Shown here in pieces: positions 26,801-34,974 of a stretch of DNA of 64,000 nucleotides. The position numbers and the translations under genes are program-made. The notes under the pieces were generated by a model. The model saw only the letters and a program-made list of their open reading frames with translations. It made no database searches and was not told the DNA's origin. Position 1 is the stretch's first letter. Each line of letters starts with the position of its first letter. This DNA is from Pararobbsia silviterrae (lineage in GTDB: Bacteria; Pseudomonadota; Gammaproteobacteria; Burkholderiales; Burkholderiaceae), in the NCBI RefSeq assembly GCF_003628125.1, contig NZ_RBZU01000001.1, forward strand, positions 1 to 64,000, written 5' to 3'.

Positions 26801-27604
26801 TCACCCCGCCGTGTATCCGCCGTCGGCGTACACGGTATGGCCCGTGTGGAAGTCCGACGCGCGTGAACAGAGAAAAAGCAGCGGACCCGCGAGATCTTCG
26901 GGCTCGCCGAGACGGCCCAGCGGCACGCGCGCGAGAAAATCGGCGCGGACCTTGTTGGCCTTCTCGTTGTCCTCGAACATCCAGGCCGTCAACGGCGAGC
27001 GAAACACGGTCGGCGCGATCGCGTTGACCGTGATGCCGTATTTGCCCCATTCGCAGCCGAGCGCTTTCGTGAGCCCGTCGGTCGCCGCCTTCGACGCGCA
27101 GTACGCCGAATACCCGGCCGGGTGGCCGAGCTTGCCGCGCGCCGACGAGACGAGCACGACCTTCGCCTTCGTGCCGCGCGCGATGACACGCTGCCCGAAC
27201 GCGCGGCACAGCAGCCACGCGCCCGTCAGATTGCCGTCCATCACGCTCTCGAAGCGTTCGAGCGACATGTCCGTGATCGGGCACGGATCGTTGAGACCCG
27301 ACCCGACGACGAGCACGTCGAGCGCGCCGTGTGCCGACAACGCGGCATCCATGATGGCCTCGCAATCGGCTTCGGTATTCGGCCGGCGCGCGACGGTATG
27401 GACCTCGGCGCCGAGCGCGCGGCATTCCGACGCGACCTCCGCGAGCGTCTCCTGATTGCCCGCGGCGAGGACGAGTTTCGCGCCCGCGCCCGCGAGGACT
27501 TTCGCCGCGAGACGCCCGAACGCGCCCGAGGCGCCCGTCACGACGGCGACCTTGCCGCTGACGTCGAACAGCGACAGCGGGTTCTTCAGCCAATCCGCGC
27601 TCAT
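26801..27604 (-). CDS. Short-chain dehydrogenase/reductase, candidate phloroglucinol reductase
   Basis: 267 residues with the SDR cofactor loop VVTGASGAFG, catalytic Ser in VLVSSARG and Tyr/Lys in YCASK, and a C-terminal family end GHTVYADGGYTAG. Phloroglucinol reductases are SDR proteins that reduce the ring with NADPH; gluconate 5-dehydrogenase-like SDRs look similar, so the assignment rests on context. The stop lies 8 bp before the 3-HAD start and the ATG overlaps the cupin stop by 4 bp. Confidence 0.8.
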   Translation of the reverse strand: MSADWLKNPLSLFDVSGKVAVVTGASGAFGRLAAKVLAGAGAKLVLAAGNQETLAEVASECRALGAEVHTVARRPNTEADCEAIMDAALSAHGALDVLVVGSGLNDPCPITDMSLERFESVMDGNLTGAWLLCRAFGQRVIARGTKAKVVLVSSARGKLGHPAGYSAYCASKAATDGLTKALGCEWGKYGITVNAIAPTVFRSPLTAWMFEDNEKANKVRADFLARVPLGRLGEPEDLAGPLLFLCSRASDFHTGHTVYADGGYTAG

Positions 27605-27948
27605 GCCTTCGCCTCCGGATACGGCATCACGACGATCATCGTCGCGACTTCGTTGCCGTTGTTCTTGACTTCGCGGATCTCGTTCGCGGCGATCGTGCAG
27701 CTGTCGAGCGGTCCGAGCACGACCTCGCGGTCGGGCGTCTTGACCGTCACGGCGCCGGCGAGCACGACATAGACCTTTTCGAGCGGCGAGCTGTCGGGCC
27801 CCGCGCCGCCGCCGGGCAGGAAGTGCGAGAGGCCGACCCAGAACTGCTCGGGACCGCCGGGCGCGAACCCTTGCAGGCGCAGCGCACGCACATCGAAATG
27901 ATTCGGCGCCGAATAGGCCTGCGCTTCGCCGAAACGCGTGACGTTCAT
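27601..27948 (-). CDS. Small cupin-domain protein
   Basis: 115 residues, a single beta-barrel cupin. Motif region 1 is around FLPGGGAGPDSSPLEKVYVVLAG and region 2 around GPLDSCTIAANEIREVKN. The usual metal-binding His pair of motif 1 is not present, so metal binding is doubtful. The ATG at 27948 is 2 bp from the cyclase stop and the stop overlaps the SDR start, so it is an integral operon member. Role in the pathway is unknown; binding or isomerising an enol/keto intermediate is possible. Confidence 0.78.
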   Translation of the reverse strand: MNVTRFGEAQAYSAPNHFDVRALRLQGFAPGGPEQFWVGLSHFLPGGGAGPDSSPLEKVYVVLAGAVTVKTPDREVVLGPLDSCTIAANEIREVKNNGNEVATMIVVMPYPEAKA

Positions 27949-27950
27949 GA

Positions 27951-28796
27951 TCAGGCGGCTCCGGTTTCGATGCGGTATTGGCCGCGCTTGTCGACGATCG
28001 CCACGAGCCGCACGATGCAGCCGTCGCCCTGCGTCCAGCGCCACGGGAACGCGGCGAACGTCACGCGCTTGCCGGTCACCTTGTCGATCTCGCCGCCGAC
28101 GTTCTCGATGCCGCAAATCCCCGAGCTCAGGATCGCCTGATGGCACGGCTCCCATTCGGGAAAGTCCTCGATGACCTTGCGGCCCGTCTCGCGTTCGTAC
28201 TCCATGTTGACTTGCGGCAGCAGACCGTGAGGCCAGCCGGGACCATGCGGACCGATGGCCGTGCCCAGCGGATGGTCGAGCGCCTGTGTGTCGGTGCCGA
28301 TCATCTTGACCTTCTTCTTCGCGAACCATTCGCCGGCTTCCTTGTAGAAGCCCGGCGAGTACGCGTAGTACATGCGGCTGTCGGCGTAGTGCTTATGCCA
28401 GCCCGTGTTGACGATGACGATGTCGCCCTCGCGGATTTGCGGGCTCGCGTTCTCAAGGTCTTCGGCCGTGATGACTTCCCACTTTTTCTTCGGAATCGAG
28501 ACGACGACGCCGGTCCCGAAGAAATAAGGCAGCGGGACTTCGTCCATGAACGGCGTACCCTCGACGACGTGCGCGGGCGCGTCGATATGCGTGCCCGAGT
28601 GCATGACCGTCGTGATGCGCTGCGTGAGCACGCCCGACTTCGCCATGTTGTGAAGCCGCTCGATCTTGACGTCCTCGAAATACGGCCAGCACGGCTGGCC
28701 GAGTCCCCATGGGTGGCTCAGGTCGTAGAACTCGAGCCCCATGTCGTTGTTCAGATTCTCCTGGTAGTTCACACCGCGCACCGTAATCGTCATCAC
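27951..28796 (-). CDS. Metal-dependent cyclase-family hydrolase, candidate dihydrophloroglucinol cyclohydrolase
   Basis: 281 residues of the cyclase/kynurenine-formamidase-like family. The signature HSGTHIDAPAH (about residues 66-76) supplies the metal-binding His/Asp residues, and DLSHPWGLGQPCWPYF is the usual N-terminal block. The start at 28796 is preceded by GAGGAG. The family opens amide or cyclic-diketone rings; dihydrophloroglucinol cyclohydrolase of anaerobic phloroglucinol degraders belongs here. It is the first gene of the operon, facing the IclR gene across a 237-bp control region. Confidence 0.8.
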   Translation of the reverse strand: MMTITVRGVNYQENLNNDMGLEFYDLSHPWGLGQPCWPYFEDVKIERLHNMAKSGVLTQRITTVMHSGTHIDAPAHVVEGTPFMDEVPLPYFFGTGVVVSIPKKKWEVITAEDLENASPQIREGDIVIVNTGWHKHYADSRMYYAYSPGFYKEAGEWFAKKKVKMIGTDTQALDHPLGTAIGPHGPGWPHGLLPQVNMEYERETGRKVIEDFPEWEPCHQAILSSGICGIENVGGEIDKVTGKRVTFAAFPWRWTQGDGCIVRLVAIVDKRGQYRIETGAA

Positions 28797-28848
28797 CCCA
28801 CTCCTCGTTGTCGGGACCGCATCCCGTTCATCGATTTTTCTGCACCGC

Positions 28849-28883
28849 TATTCGGTACAGATGTATCTCATTGCGGTTATGAT
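28849..28883. promoter_or_regulatory. Candidate IclR operator in the catabolic operon promoter
   Basis: ATTCGGTACAGAT (28850-28862) followed by ATTGCGGTTATGAT (28870-28883). Both resemble the shared motif ATTGCGGTACANAT that also appears twice upstream of the MFS gene at 31,977. The site lies between the divergent cyclase operon and the first iclR gene, where a common regulator would bind. Confidence 0.5.
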
Positions 28884-29033
28884 GATGTTAGGGCGTGGGG
28901 ATGCGATCGCCATCAGGGGCTTCCCCATCAGGGTTTACCGTGCTCGCTGCATGCGCGCCGCGAAGGTCGCGCGCGATACGGCGCCCCGTCCGGTTTTGAC
29001 GCAGACGACATCCATGCGGGAACGGAGGCACAC

Positions 29034-29840
29034 GTGGAAGAGAACATCTCAGCCGAACACAATGACGCACCGACGACACGCGCGGATCGTTCGGGCGTGC
29101 AGGTCATTGCGCGCGCGGCGGCATTGTTGCGCGCGCTCAAGGCGCATCCCGACGGTCTGACGCTCGGCGAGCTCGCGAGGCTGCTCGCGTTGCCGCGCTC
29201 GACGGTCCAGCGCATCGTCGACGCGCTGCATGCCGAGAACCTCGTGATCGCGGCGTCGCTGTCGCGCGGCGTGCGGCTCGGGCCCGCATTGATCTCGCTG
29301 GGCGCGGCCACGCGATTCGAAATCGCCGAGCTTGCGCGCCCGATGCTTCAGCAGATCACGCGCGAATGCGGCGAGACCGTCGATCTGTCGTTGCTCGACG
29401 GCGATCGCGTCGTGTTCGTCGATCAGGTCGCGGGCGTGCATCGTCTGCGCGCCGAGTCGGACGTCGGGATCGCGTTCGCGCTGCATTCGAGCGCGCCCGG
29501 CAAAGCGATGCTCGCGGCGATGACGCCCGAACGTCTGCAGAACCTGCGGCCGACGTTGCGCTTCACGCGGCTCACGCGCAACACGATCGTGTCGTGGGCG
29601 ACGCTTGAACAAGCGATATCGGCGATCCGCGAAACGGGGATCGCGACGGACCTCGAAGAGAACTCGCTCGGCATTTGCGCGATTGCAGCCGCGCTGCGCT
29701 TACCCAACGGCGAGCTCGCGGCCATCTCGATCCCCGTTCCGACGCAGCGTTTCGTCGAACTCCGCGTGCATCTCGAAGCGTTGTTGCGCGACCATTGCAG
29801 TCGCCTTCAACAGCGTCTGGGCGGCAATCGAAACGTCTGA
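29034..29840 (+). CDS. IclR-family transcriptional regulator (first of a tandem pair)
   Basis: 268 residues from a GTG at 29034, chosen because CGGAGG lies 5 bp upstream and the frame begins just before the conserved region. The N-terminal winged helix reads GVQVIARAAALLRAL...LTLGELARLLALPRSTVQRIVDALHAENLV. The C-terminal effector domain contains HSSAPGKAMLAAM and IATDLEENSLGICAIAA. It is divergent from the ten-gene operon and probably regulates it in response to substrate or an intermediate. Confidence 0.88.
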   Translation: MEENISAEHNDAPTTRADRSGVQVIARAAALLRALKAHPDGLTLGELARLLALPRSTVQRIVDALHAENLVIAASLSRGVRLGPALISLGAATRFEIAELARPMLQQITRECGETVDLSLLDGDRVVFVDQVAGVHRLRAESDVGIAFALHSSAPGKAMLAAMTPERLQNLRPTLRFTRLTRNTIVSWATLEQAISAIRETGIATDLEENSLGICAIAAALRLPNGELAAISIPVPTQRFVELRVHLEALLRDHCSRLQQRLGGNRNV

Positions 29841-29940
29841 AGGCGAGGCGCGGCGTTGACGTCCGCGGCGGCACCCCGCGCGCATTCGGCGCGAAGACCG
29901 CCTTGTATAATCGGCGGCACCGTGTCTTGCCTCGAACATC

Positions 29941-30717
29941 ATGGCGGCTGAGCCTCAAGAATCCCGAAACGGCGTGCAGGTCATCGCGCGCGCAGCGGCC
30001 GTGCTACGCGCGCTCGAGCAGAACCCCGACGGCCTGACGCTCGGCGAAGCCGCGAAAATCGTCGAACTGCCGCGCTCCACGGTCCAGCGCATCGTCGATG
30101 CGCTCGCGCTCGAAGGTCTCGTCATGAGCGCCGGCAGCGCGGGCGGCTTGCGTCTCGGTCCCGCGATTCTGTCGCTCGCGAGCGCGACGCGCTTCGAACT
30201 CGCCGACGTCGCGCGCGACATCCTCCGCGATCTGTCGCGCCGCTCGGGCGAGACGGTCGATCTGTCGATCATCGATCAGAACAAGGTCGTGTTCATCGAT
30301 CAGATCACGGGCAGCCATCGCTTGCGCGCCGTGTCGGCCGTCGGCGTGACGTTCCCGCTGCACTGCTGCGCGCCCGGCAAGGCGATGCTCGCCGCGCTCG
30401 ACGACGACGAACTCGAACGCGTGCGGCGCCGGCTGCGCTTGCACGCCGTCACGCGCAATACGATCACGTCGTGGGAGGCGCTCGACGACGCGCTCGAACG
30501 CGTGCGCGAAACGGGGATGGCCGAAGACCGTGAAGAGAATTCGATCGGCATCTGCGCGGCCTCGGTCGCGCTCAAGGGTCCGAGCGGCGAACTCGCCGCG
30601 GTATCGATGCCCGTGCCGACGCATCGATACCTCGAAAACGAGCAGAAGTACAAGGACCTGCTGCTCGCGAGCGCGCGCCGGCTCCAGACGCTACTTGCTC
30701 GTACGAAGATAGGATGA
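29941..30717 (+). CDS. IclR-family transcriptional regulator (second of a tandem pair)
   Basis: 258 residues, closely related to its neighbour: GVQVIARAAAVLRAL, LPRSTVQRIVDAL, CCAPGKAMLAAL and DREENSIGICAAS align block by block, so the pair looks like a local duplication that has since diverged. A perfect -10 hexamer TATAAT (29906-29911) lies 29 bp before the start, so it may have its own promoter. Its 3' end overlaps the convergent MFS gene by 27 bp. The two regulators could respond to different ligands or form heteromers; not testable from sequence. Confidence 0.9.
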   Translation: MAAEPQESRNGVQVIARAAAVLRALEQNPDGLTLGEAAKIVELPRSTVQRIVDALALEGLVMSAGSAGGLRLGPAILSLASATRFELADVARDILRDLSRRSGETVDLSIIDQNKVVFIDQITGSHRLRAVSAVGVTFPLHCCAPGKAMLAALDDDELERVRRRLRLHAVTRNTITSWEALDDALERVRETGMAEDREENSIGICAASVALKGPSGELAAVSMPVPTHRYLENEQKYKDLLLASARRLQTLLARTKIG

Positions 30718-31977
30718 CGCGTCGGGCGCGCCCGAGTAACCGCGGCGCGTCGTCGAACCGGAATCGGACATGCCGCTCGCCGGCAGCAGCCAGACCGCAA
30801 CGCCGGCCGTCGCGAACGAGATGCCGCACAGCGCGATCCCCGTGCCGAGACTGTAGTGCGTGGCGATGCTGCCGAGCAGAAACGGCGCGAACGCCGAGAT
30901 GCCACGGCCGACGTTGAAGCAGAAACCCGCGCCCAAACTCTTGATGCGCGGCGGATAGAGTTCCGCGAACAGCGAACCGAACACGCCCGCATACGAGAAG
31001 AACAGGGCAATGACGGGGCCGGCCCAGAACAGCAGCACGCGATCCTCGCATTGCACGTACAGCGGCAGCGTGATGGCGCCGCCGAGAAAACACAGGATCA
31101 GCGAAAGCTTGCGGCCGATACGGTCCGCGAGATAGCCGAACAGCTGATACCCGATGAACATGCCGACGTTGAGCATGACGACGTAATGCGCCATCTCCTG
31201 CGGGGACAAGCCGCGTTCGCGCGTGAGAAACGACGGCAGCCATGTATTGACGCCCCAATACGCGACGAGCGCACAGCTTGCCGATACCGTCCCGACGACG
31301 GTTTGACGAAGCAAGTGCGGCGCGAAGATCTCGCGCAGGCGCACGCGCTCGTTGGTCTGATCCGCCGCATGTTTGCCCGCGAGCCAGACCTCGGATTCGG
31401 GCACGTAGCGCCAGATGAAGAAGGCGAGCGGAATCGCGGCGAATCCGAACAGGAACAGCACGCGCCAGCCGTGGACCGGGATGACGGCCGCCGCGAGCAT
31501 GGCCGCGATGCCGAATCCGATCGGCCAGGAACTCAGGACGAACGCCGCGGCGCGCCCGCGCTGCGCGCGCGGCCAGGTCTCGTTGATATAGGCCGCCGCG
31601 ACGCCCCAGAGTCCGCCCAAGCCGAGCCCCGCGATGAAACGCAGCACCATCATGTCGGTCCAGTCGCGCGCGACCGATATGGCCGCGGTCATGATCCCGA
31701 ACACGAGCACGCTCACGATCATCGCGTTCTTGCGGCCGTAGTTGTCCGAGCACCAGCCGAGCAGCCACGCGCTGAAGCCGACGCCGAGCAGCCCGGCCGT
31801 GCCGAGCAAGCCCGCCTCGGTCATCGACAGGTGCAACTCGCGAATCATCGTCGGTAGCGCGACCGCGAGCAGCATGAAGTCCATGGCGTCCATGCAATAG
31901 CTCATGAACGCCGCCCAAAGCACGCGCCACTTTCCAGGGCCGATCGCCTCGTCGGGCCCGATGTTTCCTGTCGTCAT
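30691..31977 (-). CDS. MFS transporter, metabolite:H+ symporter type
   Basis: 428 residues with 12 predicted helices. Helix 1 region MSYCMDAMDFMLLAVALPTMI and loop GWCSDNYGRKNAMIVS match the aromatic acid:H+ symporter and sugar/metabolite symporter branches. The ATG at 31977 has GGGGAG upstream; a longer in-frame start would begin in the operator. Two copies of the IclR-type motif precede it. Likely a second uptake route for the operon's substrate. Confidence 0.87.
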   Translation of the reverse strand: MTTGNIGPDEAIGPGKWRVLWAAFMSYCMDAMDFMLLAVALPTMIRELHLSMTEAGLLGTAGLLGVGFSAWLLGWCSDNYGRKNAMIVSVLVFGIMTAAISVARDWTDMMVLRFIAGLGLGGLWGVAAAYINETWPRAQRGRAAAFVLSSWPIGFGIAAMLAAAVIPVHGWRVLFLFGFAAIPLAFFIWRYVPESEVWLAGKHAADQTNERVRLREIFAPHLLRQTVVGTVSASCALVAYWGVNTWLPSFLTRERGLSPQEMAHYVVMLNVGMFIGYQLFGYLADRIGRKLSLILCFLGGAITLPLYVQCEDRVLLFWAGPVIALFFSYAGVFGSLFAELYPPRIKSLGAGFCFNVGRGISAFAPFLLGSIATHYSLGTGIALCGISFATAGVAVWLLPASGMSDSGSTTRRGYSGAPDASSYLRTSK

Positions 31978-32002
31978 TGTCTCCCCTCTCCGTGAATTGA
32001 AC

Positions 32003-32032
32003 CGTATTGCGGTACACATCAATCGCAATACG
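32003..32032. promoter_or_regulatory. Candidate IclR operator proximal to the MFS gene
   Basis: A perfect 9-bp inverted repeat, CGTATTGCG (32003-32011) and CGCAATACG (32024-32032), separated by 12 bp and 25 bp upstream of the MFS start. It includes TATTGCGGTACACAT, matching the motif in the cyclase-operon promoter. Confidence 0.6.
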
Positions 32033-32180
32033 AATAAGTAGGCACCGCTGAAGAGGGAATGACGATTGGGGAAAGCACTACGAAAATGCCTTGATTCACG
32101 CCATTAATCGGCGAAACGGCTTATGCCATGCGCCGATCCGGCGGATGAAACGTGTCACTCACCGCATCACCCTCATCGCA

Positions 32181-32205
32181 ATTTGTACCGCAATTCAGTA
32201 CACAA
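32181..32205. promoter_or_regulatory. Candidate IclR operator distal to the MFS gene
   Basis: TGTAC-N9-GTACA (32184-32202). The reverse strand reads ATTGCGGTACAAAT, sharing 13 of 14 positions with the consensus ATTGCGGTACANAT. It lies about 205 bp upstream of the MFS start, spaced for possible looping with the proximal site. Confidence 0.5.
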
Positions 32206-32374
32206 TCGACTTCAGAGAGCGTCACGTTTCGCAGCGGGAGATTCGACGTCGCCGCGAAAGATCGCGACGCATCGACTCGCGCACTTCCGAGAGATCGTCG
32301 GGACGGTGCTTGAGGTGCTTGAGGTACGCGGAGTACGGAGTAGCGTGTGTGGCGCGCGCGGTCGCCGCCGCGCC

Positions 32375-33433
32375 CTATGCCGCGACGCGCGGCGTGCCGC
32401 ACGAGGCGCGCACGATCAGCGGCACGGGGCTCGTCGAATGCCGTTCGGCGGGCTGCTCGCCCGCGATAAGCCGCACGAGCAACGCGGCGGCTTCGCATCC
32501 TTGTTCATACGGCGCGGTCCGGATCGTCGTCAGCGGCGGCGCCGCATAGGCCGCGAGCGGGATATCGTCGTAACCGACGACCGCGACGTCTTCGGGCACG
32601 CGCAGACCCGCGTCGCGCAGCGCGGCGATCGCACCGAACGCGATCGTGTCGTTGCCCGCGAAGAGCGCCGTGATCGGGACCTCGCGCGCGAGCAGCGCAC
32701 GCATCGCTTCATGGCCGCTTTGCGCGCTGAAGTTCGCGAACGCGACGCGCTCGGGGTCCATCTCGATGCCGAACTCGCGCAGCGCGTCGCGATATCCGTA
32801 GAGACGTTCGCTCACGCCGTGGTATTCGTTCGGCGCGAAGCCGATATGCGCGACCTGCCGATGCCCGAGCGCGAGCAGATGACGCGTGGCCGTGCGCGCG
32901 GCCTCGCGCGTATCGACGTCGATACTGTAGATACCCGCGTGCGCGTCGAGATTCGAGCCGAGCACGACGAGCGGAAACCCCTCGGCCGCGAGATGCGCGA
33001 GGTGCGCGTCTTCGCTGCGCGGTACGTTGAGCACGATCAGGCCGTCGATACGGCGGCTGTCGACGAGATCGACGAAACGGCCGGGCCGTCCGGCCTCGAT
33101 CATCGGTTCGAACAGGACCTTGTAGCCGCGCGCATGGCACGTCTCGTTGACGCCCGCGAGCATGCGCGGAATGAAATTGTCGACCTTCAGATGCTCGTTA
33201 TGCGGCACGACGAGCGCGACCGTGCGCGTGGCGCCGCTCACGAGCGAACGCGCGGCCGCGTTCGGCACGTAGCCGAGCTGACGCGCGGCGAGCAGCACGC
33301 GCTCGCGCGTCTCCTCGCTGATGCCCATCTGCGGTACATCGTTGAGCACGAACGATACCGTCGTGCGCGATACGCCCGCGAGCTTCGCGACTTGCGTGCT
33401 CGTCACGCGGGCAGAGGTCTTCGGTCGATTCAT
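32375..33433 (-). CDS. LacI-family transcriptional regulator of the adjacent sugar operon
   Basis: 352 residues from the ATG at 33433. The LacI headpiece reads VTSTQVAKLAGVSRTTVSFVLND (about residues 10-32) and is followed by the hinge helix PNAAARSLVSG and a periplasmic-binding-protein-like sensor (VALVVPHNEH, GLIVLNVPRSED, FAGNDTIAFGAI). It is the last gene of the sugar cluster, 70 bp after the GH4 gene. The expected binding sites are the paired CTAAC-N4-GTTAG palindromes upstream of the first permease gene. Inducer probably an alpha-galactoside or related sugar. Confidence 0.9.
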   Translation of the reverse strand: MNRPKTSARVTSTQVAKLAGVSRTTVSFVLNDVPQMGISEETRERVLLAARQLGYVPNAAARSLVSGATRTVALVVPHNEHLKVDNFIPRMLAGVNETCHARGYKVLFEPMIEAGRPGRFVDLVDSRRIDGLIVLNVPRSEDAHLAHLAAEGFPLVVLGSNLDAHAGIYSIDVDTREAARTATRHLLALGHRQVAHIGFAPNEYHGVSERLYGYRDALREFGIEMDPERVAFANFSAQSGHEAMRALLAREVPITALFAGNDTIAFGAIAALRDAGLRVPEDVAVVGYDDIPLAAYAAPPLTTIRTAPYEQGCEAAALLVRLIAGEQPAERHSTSPVPLIVRASCGTPRVAA

Positions 33434-33503
33434 CCTGGCATCCACAGCATCATCGGGGGCGTCGCCGCCGGCCGCGCCCCGATCTTCCCGCGAGCGCCGG
33501 CGC

Positions 33504-34940
33504 TCAGGCCGCGAGCTCGACGCGCGATCCTCGCTGCAGACTCTCCGGCAGCCGGTCGCGATGCGCATCGAGCAGGTCGTCGACGAGCGACACGATCTGC
33601 TCGACGTCGAGCTCGGCCGCCGTGTGCGGGTCGAGCATCGCCGCATGATAGACGTGATCGCGCCGGCCTGTCAGCGCCGCCTCGACCGTGAGCTCCTGCA
33701 CGCCGATATTCGTGCGCATGAGCGCCGCGAGCTGCGGCGGCAATGCGCCGATGCGCGTCGGCTGCACGCCGTTCGCGTCGACCAGGCACGGCACTTCGAC
33801 GCAGCACCCTTCGGGCAGGTTGTCGATGAGCCGGTGGTTCGGCACGTTGCCGTAGATGACCTTCGGCGAGCCGGTTTCGATCGCGTGAATGATCGTCGCG
33901 CCGTATTCGACCGAGCGCCGCACCTTGCGCAAGCCTTCGAGATTGCGCACCGCGCCGTCATGGCGCTTGTCCATGACCTTGATGCCGCTCGCGAGCAAGG
34001 CCGCGCGCAGCGCCTCGGGATCCTGCGAACCCGGTTCGCGGAGTTCCTTCTCGAAGTATTCCCACGACGCCTCGTAGACCTGGCACCGGCCCGGATACTC
34101 GTCGAGCGGGATATTGAATTTCTCGAGCAGCTCCTCGCGGCCGCGCTTGATGAACCAGGGCACGTACTCGCTGAAGTGCTCGCTCGACTCGGTCGGGAAA
34201 TAGCCGAGCCGATGCAGCATTTCATAGCGCACGCGATTGAAGTCCGGTACGCGGCCTTCGGCGCGCACGCGATGGAGTTCGGGATAGAGATCGCGTCCCG
34301 CGCGTTCGAACTTCAGGTAGAACGCCATGTGATTGATGCCCGCGCACAGATAGTCGATCTCCTCGAACGGCACGCCGATGTCTTCGGCGAGTTCGGCGGC
34401 CGTGCCCTGCACGCTATGGCATAGGCCGACCGTGCGGATGCGCGACGCCCGGCTGATCGCCCAGCAGAGGATCGCCATCGGGTTCACGTAGTTGAGGTGC
34501 ACGACATCGGGGCACAGACGTTCCATGTCGCCGAGGATGTCGAGCATGACCGGGATCGTGCGCAGGCCCCGCATGATGCCGCCGATGCCGAGCGTGTCGC
34601 CGATCGTCTGTTCGAGACCGTAGCGCTTCGGAATCTCGAAGTCGATGACCGTGCTCGGCTTGTAGCCGCCGACCTGGATCATGTTGAGCGCGTAGTCGGC
34701 GCCATCGAGCGCGCGCGCGCGATCGGTCGTCGCGACGATGCGCGGCTTCACGCCGAGGTGGCCCGCCACGCGTTGCGCGACGAGCTCCGACAAGCCGAGG
34801 CGTTTCTCGTCGATGTCGTAGAGGGCGATCTCGCTGTCGGCGAGTTCGGGGTACGCGAGGATGTCGCCGAGCAGATTCCGTGCGAACACGGTGCTGCCCG
34901 CGCCGACCAGCGTGATCTTGATGGGCCGTTTCGATGCCAT
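33504..34940 (-). CDS. GH4-family NAD-dependent glycosidase, probable alpha-galactosidase
   Basis: 478 residues. N-terminal Rossmann motif KITLVGAGSTVFARNLLGDI, then the GH4 residues NYVNPMAILCW, GLCHSVQGT (Mn-binding Cys/His area) and GINHMAFYLKF. GH4 enzymes use NAD+ and Mn2+ in a redox-assisted hydrolysis; the closest pattern is MelA-type alpha-galactosidase, but alpha-glucosidase and glucuronidase members are similar. It lies 34 bp after the binding-protein gene, in one operon with the transporter. No signal peptide, so the imported disaccharide is cut in the cytosol. Confidence 0.85.
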   Translation of the reverse strand: MASKRPIKITLVGAGSTVFARNLLGDILAYPELADSEIALYDIDEKRLGLSELVAQRVAGHLGVKPRIVATTDRARALDGADYALNMIQVGGYKPSTVIDFEIPKRYGLEQTIGDTLGIGGIMRGLRTIPVMLDILGDMERLCPDVVHLNYVNPMAILCWAISRASRIRTVGLCHSVQGTAAELAEDIGVPFEEIDYLCAGINHMAFYLKFERAGRDLYPELHRVRAEGRVPDFNRVRYEMLHRLGYFPTESSEHFSEYVPWFIKRGREELLEKFNIPLDEYPGRCQVYEASWEYFEKELREPGSQDPEALRAALLASGIKVMDKRHDGAVRNLEGLRKVRRSVEYGATIIHAIETGSPKVIYGNVPNHRLIDNLPEGCCVEVPCLVDANGVQPTRIGALPPQLAALMRTNIGVQELTVEAALTGRRDHVYHAAMLDPHTAAELDVEQIVSLVDDLLDAHRDRLPESLQRGSRVELAA

Positions 34941-34974
34941 GACAAGTCTCTCCGTTTCAGATGCGTATAGGGGC

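Larger units (their letters stand above)
31978..32374. other. Control region of the MFS gene, 397 bp
   Basis: Contains two candidate IclR sites (listed separately). The remainder, between about 32,215 and the lacI-family stop at 32,375, has short imperfect repeats such as CTTGAGGTG but no supported gene. Confidence 0.45.
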
